A stretch of 64,000 nucleotides of DNA from Cognatundibacterium crateris. Lineage in GTDB: Bacteria > Pseudomonadota > Gammaproteobacteria > Burkholderiales > Burkholderiaceae_D. Made by a program: the position numbers and the translations under genes. Location of the stretch: contig NZ_JAABOS010000009.1 of assembly GCF_010078235.1 (NCBI RefSeq), forward strand, positions 62,001-126,000, in the 5' to 3' direction. Positions 16,322 through 24,490 of this stretch are shown here, one piece after another; positions within the stretch are counted from its first letter, which is position 1, and every line of letters begins with the position of its first letter. Under the pieces are notes generated by a model. The model saw only the letters and a program-made list of their open reading frames with translations. It had not been told where the DNA came from and did not search any database.

Positions 16322-18709
16322 ATGAAACCATCCAACTTCCTTTGCACCCGTTTAAGAATCGACACAATCATCAGTGTAAGCGCGTGTGCCTTGCTGGCTA
16401 GCACCCTGTTCTTCATGCATCTGCCAGCGCTTGCACAAACAAGTCCATCACCTGTCGGTTCAATATTCAACGTGTTTTCTGGTGGCAGTATCGTATTGGG
16501 CGACCGCGTAAACACGCAGGCATATTGCAACTTCAGCTTTTACGACAGCCCTACACTGAACGTCAGCAAAAGCACTATGTTTGGCAGCACTGTATGCAAA
16601 AGCAAGCCTGCCAGTGGTGAGGCGGCTAACACAGTGACTGCGAGTGGAAACAACGTTCAAAAGCTAAGCTTGCCACCATTCCAGGCAAGCAGCAGCCCTC
16701 TGGATGTGAACTACGCAAACAGCGCCCAAGTCCTTGTCAATGACGGTAGCCGCACACAACAAATCAACGGTAACGGTCAACTGAACGTCATCAGTGCCGG
16801 ACAAAGGCTGCGTATCAGCAAAGCCGGTAATGTAGTCACACTCCCTGCCGGTGAATATGCCCGGGTCAACCTGCAGGTGAACGGCATTCTGCACTTTCAG
16901 TCAGGCAGCAGTGCTACCCGTATCAAACAACTCAATCTTGCCAACTGCAATGGCATGAGTATGGAATTTGAACCGGGCGACTATTACATCGACAAGTTGA
17001 CGATACAAACCGGGTGCCATCTGACTGTCATGCCGCCAAGTGCTGGCAGCGGTAGTCGCGCTGACGTCAATTTTTATCTGAATCAAGCATTCACGCTGAA
17101 TGCCGGACCCACCTGCTGGAATATGAGCCCGGGCACTTGCAACAGCAATATCGGCATTCCCGAAATTCAGGCACAACATCCAGAACGGCTCAAACTTTTT
17201 GTATATCAGGGAGACTTCACAACCTACCAAGGCGCCAAACTCGCTGCCGGTCTTTATGTTGCGCAGGGCGCAGCTAACTTCGTTGGTGCCGGAAATTCTG
17301 CCTTCATCGGTGAGATTTATGCAAACACCATCAGCACCGCCAACGGTGGCCCTACTGCGTATGCCTATCGCCCTGTATTTACCGCTCCGCCCCCACCTAC
17401 ACCGCCTGTTGTCAGTCTTCAACCCACACCGCCCGGTATCACCTATATCGCTCCTGCGACGATCACACTCGCCGCCAATGCGAACGCAAACGGGGCAAAT
17501 AATGCGATTACCCAGGTCCAGTTCTTTCAGGGAGGCAGCCTGATCGGCAGCACAACGGCACCCACCAGCCCGAATGGAAGCACCTACAGCATCGTCTGGG
17601 ACAAGGTTCCAGCCAACACTTACAGCATCACCGCCAAAGCCACTGACAGCGCAGGCAATACCAGCACCAGCTCGCCCCTGATCATTAACGTCATCAATAA
17701 CAACCCACCTGTCATCAGCCTGACGGCCAGCCCGCTCAATAGCGCGGCCCCTGCCAGCATTACCCTGACTGCCAATACCAGTGACAGTGATGGCACCATC
17801 AGTAAAGTGGATTTCTTTAACGGCACAATTAACATCGCCAGCCTGACCCAGCCGCCTTTCACCACACAATGGAATAATGTCCCTGCAGGCAGTTACACTC
17901 TGACGGCGACAGCCACGGATAACCTGGGTGCCAGTACCATCTCATCACCTGTGACCATCACCGTCACCAGCCACGTAGCAAAAGTGTTTGATATCCACAC
18001 CGATCATCTCAACACCCCCAGAGTCATCACGGACAGTAACGGCAACCCAGTCTGGCGCTGGGACGGTGCTCCCTTCGGAGAAACCCTGCCAGACGAGAAT
18101 CCACAAAAGACAGGCAACACCAGTAACTTTGTTTTTAACCTGCGCTTTCCGGGGCAATACTTCGACCGCGAAACGAATTTGCACTACAACTATTTCAGGG
18201 ATTATGATCCGCAGACGGGGCGGTATATTCAGAGCGATCCGATTGGCTTGGATGGAGGGATGAATACTTATGGGTATGTGGGAGGAAATCCTGTCGAAAA
18301 TACTGATACGTTTGGGCTCGCTAGCCAATGTTATACAGGGCTGGGGGCGTTAGGTAATTTGGACTTGGGACCAATCTTTCATAGCTACTCTAAATACACT
18401 GACTCAAAAGGCGTTGTTCAGAGAGTGGGCTTTGGCCGTGATACAACAAATGACTCTATTGCAAAAAAAATAGCGGGGGTCGCACTTTTAGTTAAAGGTT
18501 CCATCATAAAAGGGGAAGAAAATATAAATGAAGAAGGCGCAAAATGTACGCCAGATGACGGGAATAAGTGTATGGATAAATGTCTTGAGAGGATCTGGAC
18601 GGAAACTGAAAATAATTTACCCAAATATGGCTGGATATTCGGCTCAACTTGCCAAAGTGTGCAAGCTAATATTTGGGCAACTTGTCAACGTCAATGCAGT
18701 AAGAGGTAA
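16322..18709 (+). CDS. Rhs core protein with N-terminal beta-solenoid/Ig-like domains and variable C-terminal domain (split Rhs component 3)
   Basis: 795 residues. Signal peptide ~1-39 (ending LPALA|QT); a beta-rich region ~40-345 resembling surface or pilus-associated solenoids; a Pro linker; two Ig-like domains (~358-452 and ~458-548); the Rhs core (~555-662: FDIHTDHLNTPRVITD ... YFDRETNLHYNYFRDYDPQTGRY.QSDPIGL..G.N.Y.YV..NPV); then a ~130-residue C-terminal domain (from SQCYTGLG) with markedly lower GC. That domain has an early His (FHSYSKYTD) and a late STCQSVQANIWATCQRQC cluster. This resembles the His-then-Cys order of permuted NlpC/P60 (LRAT-like) hydrolases; this is a tentative reading. 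The core normally follows YD repeats in the same chain, but here they are on component 2. Confidence 0.82.
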   Translation: MKPSNFLCTRLRIDTIISVSACALLASTLFFMHLPALAQTSPSPVGSIFNVFSGGSIVLGDRVNTQAYCNFSFYDSPTLNVSKSTMFGSTVCKSKPASGEAANTVTASGNNVQKLSLPPFQASSSPLDVNYANSAQVLVNDGSRTQQINGNGQLNVISAGQRLRISKAGNVVTLPAGEYARVNLQVNGILHFQSGSSATRIKQLNLANCNGMSMEFEPGDYYIDKLTIQTGCHLTVMPPSAGSGSRADVNFYLNQAFTLNAGPTCWNMSPGTCNSNIGIPEIQAQHPERLKLFVYQGDFTTYQGAKLAAGLYVAQGAANFVGAGNSAFIGEIYANTISTANGGPTAYAYRPVFTAPPPPTPPVVSLQPTPPGITYIAPATITLAANANANGANNAITQVQFFQGGSLIGSTTAPTSPNGSTYSIVWDKVPANTYSITAKATDSAGNTSTSSPLIINVINNNPPVISLTASPLNSAAPASITLTANTSDSDGTISKVDFFNGTINIASLTQPPFTTQWNNVPAGSYTLTATATDNLGASTISSPVTITVTSHVAKVFDIHTDHLNTPRVITDSNGNPVWRWDGAPFGETLPDENPQKTGNTSNFVFNLRFPGQYFDRETNLHYNYFRDYDPQTGRYIQSDPIGLDGGMNTYGYVGGNPVENTDTFGLASQCYTGLGALGNLDLGPIFHSYSKYTDSKGVVQRVGFGRDTTNDSIAKKIAGVALLVKGSIIKGEENINEEGAKCTPDDGNKCMDKCLERIWTETENNLPKYGWIFGSTCQSVQANIWATCQRQCSKR
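17972..18109 (+). repeat. Rhs core-start repeat, copy 1 (within component 3)
   Basis: Bases 17987-18109 match 19440-19562 with only three mismatches in 123 positions (about 98%). Homology extends upstream to 17972 with one base gap. It encodes the start of the Rhs core (FDIHTDH...DENPQK). Confidence 0.93.
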
Positions 18710-18715
18710 TTCAAT

Positions 18716-19273
18716 ATGTCCACATTTTCGATATATAGACTAACTCGGTTTGCAGTAATTCTTGGACTTGCGTTTTCAATATTTAGCGTAGCAACAAAAG
18801 CAAATTATTTTTTTTCCGCATACCTGTTTTTTTATGGCTTTTTAATGTGGTTTTTGTGGGTCATATGCGTGTTTTTTTCAGAGGAGCGTCACTCGTTAAG
18901 AAAAATTGTGAGCCTTTGGATGATAGCGAATATATCGAATTTATTATTATTTTTTTCTTTCGCAGGACGAGTAAAAAATTGGGCTCATTCTCAAGGAGTT
19001 GAGATCATTGTTGTTGTTTCGTATTTTCCGGTAGTTTTTCCCACTGCATTACTAATTAATTTTTTGCCAGAGGAGCTTGATAAAACTTTCAATTTATTTT
19101 TTGAATCGACTATCAGAGAATTTGGTGATGGTGCTGGCGATGCCTTAGGGATTTGGCTAATTGTTTTTATTATTGCAATAATTCAATCTATCGGAATTAT
19201 CCTACTGTCAAGGCTTTTTACCTACTTGCTCCGCGCGGTTAAATCACATATTCGTTCGCATGATCTGCAGTAA
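18716..19273 (+). CDS. Small polytopic membrane protein, candidate immunity protein
   Basis: 185 residues, with about four to five hydrophobic helices (~10-28, 32-55, 66-82, 95-115, 143-168) and a basic C-terminus. The gene starts 6 bp after the variable C-terminal domain of the Rhs core gene, with AGAGG before its ATG. It is extremely T-rich, unlike all neighbours, as often seen for horizontally moved immunity genes. I recognise no family. The immunity role rests on position: Rhs C-terminal toxin modules are normally followed directly by their immunity gene. A membrane location would suit a toxin acting at the membrane or periplasm. Confidence 0.65.
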   Translation: MSTFSIYRLTRFAVILGLAFSIFSVATKANYFFSAYLFFYGFLMWFLWVICVFFSEERHSLRKIVSLWMIANISNLLLFFSFAGRVKNWAHSQGVEIIVVVSYFPVVFPTALLINFLPEELDKTFNLFFESTIREFGDGAGDALGIWLIVFIIAIIQSIGIILLSRLFTYLLRAVKSHIRSHDLQ

Positions 19274-19654
19274 TAACATTGATTTGTGCGATTGATCTTT
19301 ACCTGCGATGCATGGAGTAGGGTGTGTCAGTTTAGGCTTAGTTCTCGTGTAAAGCGACGCGATTATTATATGAGTAATTTTAATTGCATAATACTAGCTT
19401 ACTCAGCTTTGACAGTCGCACCTCACGTACCAAAAAGGGTTTGATATCCACACCGATCATCTCAACACCCCCAGGGTGATCACGGACAGTAACGGCAACC
19501 CGGTCTGGCGCTGGGACGGTGCTCCCTTCGGAGAAACCCTGCCAGACGAGAATCCACAAAAGGCCAAGATCAGCAGTCACTTCATTGCTAAGCTGTATCC
19601 TGATTTCAGTATTTGCGCTTAAACTGAGATTCGCATGGCAAATAAGGTAAAGAT
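19274..19654. other. Intergenic region holding the orphan Rhs fragment
   Basis: 381 bp between the candidate immunity gene and the PLP decarboxylase. Besides the orphan core fragment, nothing gene-like is seen. Bases 19274-19423 are AT-rich and could be the end of a lost toxin/immunity module, but no coding trace is recognisable. Confidence 0.6.
19424..19622 (+). pseudogene. Orphan Rhs core fragment (repeat copy 2)
   Basis: Bases 19440-19562 repeat 17987-18109 almost exactly and still read FDIHTDH...DENPQK. The frame then continues through an unrelated tail (AKISSHFIAKLYPDFSICA) to TAA 19620-19622. There is no start: the frame is closed by TGA at 19410-19412, and the junction just before the repeat has a one-base shift against copy 1. 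This is a remnant of a displaced Rhs core and C-terminal module, as seen behind other Rhs loci where tip modules are exchanged by recombination in the conserved core. Confidence 0.85.
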
Positions 19655-20869
19655 ATGGACATAGAGTTCGCCGTCAATCCGGAAGGATTGCATAAGGCCA
19701 TAGACTTGATGAGTCATCATTTCGACAAGCCGGAAGTGTTCAATCTACCGGTACAACTACCGGAGCTGGGAATGGGTTCCGACGCTGTGCTGAACGCGTT
19801 AGCGCCTTGCATCCTTGGCGGAGCAGCGCGTTTAGGTGAGGCCGGTTCTTTTGCCCACATGGACCCACCTACCCCATGGATAAGCTGGGCAATGACGCTG
19901 TGGAACGCATCGCTGAATCAGAATCTGCTTCATCCTGCGACGGCACCTGTCGCTCGTCAAATGGAGCAGCAGGTTTTGGCATGGCTCGCTCCATTTTTCG
20001 GCATGAACGGTGGGCATATGACGCCAGGTTCGACTGTCGCTAATTTGACTGCTTTGTGGTCCGCGCGCGAATGCGCAAGCGTTACGCAGGTGATTGCATC
20101 AGACGGGGCCCATCTCTCCATCGCGAAAGCAGCGCATATCCTGGGCCTCAACTATCTGAGCGTGCCTACAGACGCCAATGGAGCTATGGACCAGACGCTA
20201 TTGCCGGCCGATCTGAGCAAATCCGCTTTGGTGCTCACCGCCGGTTCAACCAGTACCGGTGCCATCGACCCGTTTGTGTTGGCGGGACGGGCAGCCTGGA
20301 CCCATGTCGATGCCGCCTGGGCAGGTCCGTTAAGACTCAGTAAGCATGCGCATTTACTGGGTGGTATTGAGTCGGCAGACTCTGTTGCCATCTCGGCGCA
20401 CAAGTGGCTGTTCCAACCCAAAGAATCTGCGCTCGTTTTGTTCAGGGACACCGGGAAGGCCCACGCTGCGCTTAGCTTCGGCGGCGCGTATCTGGCGACT
20501 CCCAATATTGGTGTGCTTGGCTCGCATGGCGCAACTGCTACAGCCCTTTTAGCCACACTGCTTGCATGGGGGCGTGAAGGCGTTGCCCAGCGCATTGAGC
20601 ACTGCATGGAGCTTGCGTGTTGTCTGAGAAATTTTATTGCGACTGACGAGCGGCTTGAACTGTATGCTGAACCGCAAACAGGTATTGTTGTCTGGCGGCC
20701 CAAAAACGAAAACGCGTTTGACTATGTCATGCAGCGCTTACCCGTTGGATCAACATCAACGACCTCGATTTCAGGTAAGCGATGGTTTCGCAATGTAGCG
20801 GCCAACCCAAGTGCGGATATTCATGCCCTGATTGCCAATATTGATCGCGCTTTAGCTGAGCCTGCTTAG
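19655..20869 (+). CDS. PLP-dependent group II decarboxylase-like protein
   Basis: 404 residues. The type-I PLP fold is clear: HVDAAWAGPLRLS (Asp219 contacts the pyridine nitrogen) and SAHKWLFQPKES with the Schiff-base lysine at about 250. The HVDAAW...HKW pair is typical of the group II amino-acid decarboxylases (aromatic amino acid, diaminobutyrate, glutamate, cysteine sulfinate). At 404 residues it is shorter than the usual 470-500, mostly at the C-terminal end, so substrate cannot be assigned. ATG 19655 follows TAAGG. It lies right after the Rhs remnant and is probably part of the same variable region. Confidence 0.82.
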   Translation: MDIEFAVNPEGLHKAIDLMSHHFDKPEVFNLPVQLPELGMGSDAVLNALAPCILGGAARLGEAGSFAHMDPPTPWISWAMTLWNASLNQNLLHPATAPVARQMEQQVLAWLAPFFGMNGGHMTPGSTVANLTALWSARECASVTQVIASDGAHLSIAKAAHILGLNYLSVPTDANGAMDQTLLPADLSKSALVLTAGSTSTGAIDPFVLAGRAAWTHVDAAWAGPLRLSKHAHLLGGIESADSVAISAHKWLFQPKESALVLFRDTGKAHAALSFGGAYLATPNIGVLGSHGATATALLATLLAWGREGVAQRIEHCMELACCLRNFIATDERLELYAEPQTGIVVWRPKNENAFDYVMQRLPVGSTSTTSISGKRWFRNVAANPSADIHALIANIDRALAEPA

Positions 20870-21064
20870 GCAGAGCGCAATGTCCTTCATCGCAAAGCAA
20901 GGTCAACTTTCGCAATGATCTTGGATAGGCGAGCGCAGAACTTGACGTAAAGCGGTTTACTCTCTTGGTGTTATGTGGATAGTATTCCACAACACAGATT
21001 TGTTTTTTTTCTTACTTTAATTCTTACTTTAATTCCTTACCTAGCCCAATTGACAGGAGCCACA

Positions 21065-21463
21065 ATGCGATTCAGTCAGCTATTCGGTCACACCCTTGCT
21101 ATTTCCCTTTGTACTTGCTGGAGCCTCGCGATGGCGCATGCTGAAACGACCTTGAAAGAACCGGCGACTGCCGCTGATCAGCAGTTAGTGAGTGAGATCC
21201 AGCGCCAGCTTGGCGCTTGCTTTACGACGGTCGGGGTGCAGGATACTTTTCCTGTTATCGCTCAGTTCCCAACTGATAAAGAACTCGCGATTATTACGCT
21301 GATGCCGCAAACCGGGCCCAGAATTTCTGACAGCTATCACTACACACTGGCGATAGACAAGGCACGTAAGCAGCTGTACATCAAGCAAATCGGGGGTATC
21401 GGCGGTCTGCAAAAAGTCTTCGGGCCGATCAAAGTCGGTACCACTTGTCAGCCTAAGTCCTGA
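21065..21463 (+). CDS. Small secreted protein of unknown function
   Basis: 132 residues from ATG 21065, which has AGGAG 8 nt upstream; an upstream in-frame ATG (20975) adds 30 residues but lacks this site. Signal peptide ~1-26 (ending MAHA|ET). The mature part is about 105 residues, beta-strand/helix mixed, with one Cys near each end (LGACFTTVG; GTTCQPKS) that could form a disulfide. I do not recognise the family. It stands alone and converges on the S53 peptidase gene. Confidence 0.65.
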   Translation: MRFSQLFGHTLAISLCTCWSLAMAHAETTLKEPATAADQQLVSEIQRQLGACFTTVGVQDTFPVIAQFPTDKELAIITLMPQTGPRISDSYHYTLAIDKARKQLYIKQIGGIGGLQKVFGPIKVGTTCQPKS

Positions 21464-21486
21464 GAAAAACTAGCCACGCCACAAAC

Positions 21487-21519
21487 AAAAAAAGACGGGA
21501 TCAGTGAACCGATCCCGTT
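21487..21519 (-). terminator. Intrinsic terminator of the S53 peptidase gene
   Basis: On the minus strand an 8-bp stem ACGGGATC / GATCCCGT with 8-nt loop followed by T7. About 43 bp after the peptidase stop; may also serve the convergent small secreted-protein gene. Confidence 0.85.
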
Positions 21520-21561
21520 GGCTGAAACTATTGAACGATCAAGCAACTATCAGGTAATTAT

Positions 21562-24210
21562 TTACTTCGCCGTAATCGTGATCGGCATCGTGGTGCTGGT
21601 GGTGCGGCCGGTCGAATCAGTCACCGTGATTTTCAAGGTGTAGCTGCCTGTGACCGCTGCTGGCCAGATCGCGGTGATATTCAGTCCACTCATAGAAAAG
21701 CCCATACCGAGTGGTGCACCGGAGATAGAAACCGAGACCCAGCTGGCGCCCGGTGCCGAGATCGCAATCACACCACTGACAGCTTTACCTGCCACACCAG
21801 TGATCGCTGGCGCACTGACCGTCAGACCGGATGGCGGCGCTGCGGTAATCGTAACGGTGTACACTGCCTGACCCGACAAACCGGTTTTGCTGTCTTTTGC
21901 AATCACTGTCACCTGATAAGTTCCGACAACAGGTGCCGCCCAGCTCACCACACCGGCGCTGCTGATGCTCATACCTGCCGGTGCACCTGTGAGGCTGTAG
22001 CTCAGTGGATTTACCGATGAGGCAGAAACTGTGAAGCTGAGTGCAGTACCCACTTTGCCTGAGATGGACGCAGCGGTCACTACCGGTGGTGTTTGCGCGG
22101 TAATGCTGACTGACATGACGCCTTTACCAACCAGACCTGTTTTGCTATCGGTTGCTATCACTGTGACTGAGTAATTACCCAGTACCGGACTGGCCCAGCT
22201 GATCACACCGGCAGCGCTGATACTCAAACCAACTGGTGCGCCAGTCAGACTGTAAGTCACAGGATAATCCGAGCTGGTGGTGACGGTATAACTGAGTGCC
22301 GTGCCCGCTTTACCTGCAATCGTGGCGGCAGTTACGACAGGAGCAACTGCTGGGGCGATGGTCACGGTGTAGACAGCTTTTCCGACCAATGCTGTTTTAG
22401 TGTCTGTTGCGTTCACAGTCACGGCATAGGTACCCGCCAGCGGCGTCGCCCAGTTGACCACACCCGCCGCGCTGAACGTCATACCGGCAGGCGCACCACT
22501 CAAGGTGTAAGTAACCGGATTAGCAGCCGTCGCCGATACGGTAAAGCTCAATGCGGTGCCAACTTTGCCGCTGATCGCAGCGCCAGTCACCACCGGTGCA
22601 GTGGCTACCGTGCTGCCACCCATCAGTGTCACGAAATCAGACACATTCGGCGTTCCAAGGCCAGTCAACTGATCATAGCCAGACTTCGCTGTACAACTGC
22701 CACAACTGCCATGTGAGCCGCTGGTCACATCAGCAAAGGCTTTTGCATAATTGCCCGGTACTGCAGCCTGCTGATACAGCGAGGCATGCACCGCACCCAA
22801 AGGGGCTTTCGCTGTCAGCGCGCGGCTGGCGTTGGTCACCGCCACGATACCTGCCCACTGTGGTGTCGACAGACTGGTACCACCGGCACTGATCCAGTTG
22901 ACCGTAGCACTGCCAGGATTAATCACGGCGACATACTGACCGGAATTGGGGTCTGCATTCATGGACACATCAGCCACAGTACGGCGTACTGGCGTACCCA
23001 TCCCCGGGACTGCTGCTGTCTGGTAGGACGGTGTCGCAGTATAGGCACTGACGCCACCACCAGTACCGGACCAGGCCAATTCAGAGCGCCGGCCAGTGCC
23101 GGAATAATTGAGCGTAGTGCCACCTACCGCCACGACTTTGGATGAGACGGAAGGCCAGTTCACTTGCGTTCCATAATCGCCGGTCGCCGCCAGATAAGTC
23201 ATATTGGCAGTGCCAAAGACAGCATCGACTGAAGCAGTCCAGCTGCCTTCGACCGCACCAAAGCTCATGGACACAGCACCGGGGCCCATTTTATTGGCCA
23301 GTGCAATTGCGCCTGTCAGGCTATTGATGGAGGCATCCGGCGCTTCAATCAAAACAATTCTGGCAAGCGGGGCAATCGCATGCGACCACTGCACATCCAG
23401 CGCGATTTCAGTGGCCCAGCCTGAGTTATAGGCCGGTGCCGCCGCGTTCATGCCTCCCGCCGCGTTGGCATACACCACAGAAAATTCGCAACCAGTGGTC
23501 GGTGCAGTGGGTAAAGGCAGGCTGGCAGTAGTCGCGATAGTTTTCACGGTACAGGCGGGCAAGCCAAATTTCTGATTGAAGTTATTCAGCTCAGACACGA
23601 TGTTAGGGTCGTGATAGGCATTCACGATGTAGATCGTCTGCCCGGCACCCAGTTGGGCCGCTTGCGCCGCTGTTAAGCCGGTCAGGCTGGCTGGGATAGC
23701 TGCCAGGTTGTAGGCAGCACGCACCTGTGCCGGGGTATAGGTGCTGACCGCGCCAGTCGCCATCGGTTTCAGTTCTGCGCTGGCAGAACTGTTGGCGTTA
23801 GTGCTGGCATTGAGTTCAAAACTGCGCTGCGCACTGCGGATCTGATCTACGGTCAGACCTTTGGGTGACAAATACTCGGTTGATACTGGAATCGCCTGCT
23901 GGTGCGCTGGCATCAAGGCAGTGCGCTGACTGGCATCAGCATCCAGATCGCCTGGTGCTTCCAGCAAGACCGGCGCAACATGGAAGGTCGGTGTGGCGAG
24001 TTGATTGGCAGCTTCAGCCGGAACAACCGCCAGTTCAGCCTGCAAAGTGGTGGTGCCGGTCGCAATCGCTGCAGGTGCTGCGCTGACGGCGGTGTTTTGA
24101 GCAATTGGCTGACTGCTGTCACCACAAGCTGACAACATCAGCATGACACCGGAAAAAATCACTGTCCGCGAAAAAACCGGGGAGTGGCTGGCTGTTTTAA
24201 GAATATGCAT
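21562..24210 (-). CDS. Secreted S53 (sedolisin-like) serine-carboxyl peptidase with four Ig-like repeats
   Basis: About 882 residues from ATG 24210 (GGAG about 8 nt upstream). Lipoprotein-type signal (MLMLSAC|GD) at ~29. The S53 domain holds the Glu/Asp pair in WATEIALDVQW (~268/272), the Asp/oxyanion region, and the nucleophile in GGTSLSTPQWAG (~446), followed by the Ca-binding end FADVTSG..GSCGSC..GYDQLTGLGTPN (~490-520). The N-terminal propeptide is short and atypical. From ~545 to the end come four tandem Ig-like (He_PIG/cadherin-like) domains of ~83 residues (each GKVGTALSFTV...PAGMSIS..G...W..P..GTY.VTV.A.D). It probably acts as an anchored extracellular protease. Monocistronic, with its own terminator. 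Confidence 0.88.
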   Translation of the reverse strand: MHILKTASHSPVFSRTVIFSGVMLMLSACGDSSQPIAQNTAVSAAPAAIATGTTTLQAELAVVPAEAANQLATPTFHVAPVLLEAPGDLDADASQRTALMPAHQQAIPVSTEYLSPKGLTVDQIRSAQRSFELNASTNANSSASAELKPMATGAVSTYTPAQVRAAYNLAAIPASLTGLTAAQAAQLGAGQTIYIVNAYHDPNIVSELNNFNQKFGLPACTVKTIATTASLPLPTAPTTGCEFSVVYANAAGGMNAAAPAYNSGWATEIALDVQWSHAIAPLARIVLIEAPDASINSLTGAIALANKMGPGAVSMSFGAVEGSWTASVDAVFGTANMTYLAATGDYGTQVNWPSVSSKVVAVGGTTLNYSGTGRRSELAWSGTGGGVSAYTATPSYQTAAVPGMGTPVRRTVADVSMNADPNSGQYVAVINPGSATVNWISAGGTSLSTPQWAGIVAVTNASRALTAKAPLGAVHASLYQQAAVPGNYAKAFADVTSGSHGSCGSCTAKSGYDQLTGLGTPNVSDFVTLMGGSTVATAPVVTGAAISGKVGTALSFTVSATAANPVTYTLSGAPAGMTFSAAGVVNWATPLAGTYAVTVNATDTKTALVGKAVYTVTIAPAVAPVVTAATIAGKAGTALSYTVTTSSDYPVTYSLTGAPVGLSISAAGVISWASPVLGNYSVTVIATDSKTGLVGKGVMSVSITAQTPPVVTAASISGKVGTALSFTVSASSVNPLSYSLTGAPAGMSISSAGVVSWAAPVVGTYQVTVIAKDSKTGLSGQAVYTVTITAAPPSGLTVSAPAITGVAGKAVSGVIAISAPGASWVSVSISGAPLGMGFSMSGLNITAIWPAAVTGSYTLKITVTDSTGRTTSTTMPITITAK
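21580..22575 (-). repeat. Tandem Ig-like domain repeats in the S53 peptidase gene
   Basis: Four in-frame units of about 250 bp; the first three are close to each other (shared words GKVGTALSFTV, GAPAGMSIS, VTVIATDSKTGL), the last is diverged. A likely site of unit gain or loss by recombination. Confidence 0.75.
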
Positions 24211-24429
24211 CGTGACTACGCTCCGTAAGTGGGGCGAGGACCACGCAATGTCAACGGGTAAGGATAACGACCACGTTGGCAACCCCGCTACCATGGCGCA
24301 GATGCGCTGTAGGCCGGTGGCTTTGCGTCTCCGTCTTTCAACGGGTTTGCCCTCAAGAGAAAAATACTACACGGCAAGTTTAGGACTGAATTTGTCGCAA
24401 AGAAAGTAAAATCCGTAACAAGTTGTATA

Positions 24430-24443
24430 TTTAGCGCGCTAAA
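24430..24443. promoter_or_regulatory. Perfect palindrome TTTAGCGCGCTAAA, candidate operator
   Basis: 14-bp perfect dyad in an AT-rich divergent intergenic region, about 220 bp upstream of the S53 peptidase start and 190 bp upstream of the GNAT start. The bound protein is unknown. Confidence 0.4.
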
Positions 24444-24460
24444 TAACAATCTTTTTCTTT

Positions 24461-24490
24461 TTTAAAATCAATGACTTGTCATTTTAAAAT
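24461..24490. promoter_or_regulatory. Inverted repeat AATGAC-tt-GTCATT flanked by TTTAAAA, candidate operator
   Basis: Arms AATGAC (24470-24475) and GTCATT (24478-24483) are perfect; A/T dyads lie on both sides. Could bind a dimeric regulator. Confidence 0.35.

Noticed and set aside
16901-17869. 322-codon minus-strand frame inside Rhs component 3
   Set aside because: It covers the repeat-rich plus-strand solenoid and Ig-like region, which has signal peptide and domain evidence; the antisense product has none.
12498-19273. Type VI secretion Rhs effector locus
   Set aside because: No VgrG, PAAR or adaptor gene nearby, and all three Rhs pieces carry Sec signal peptides, which type VI Rhs effectors lack.
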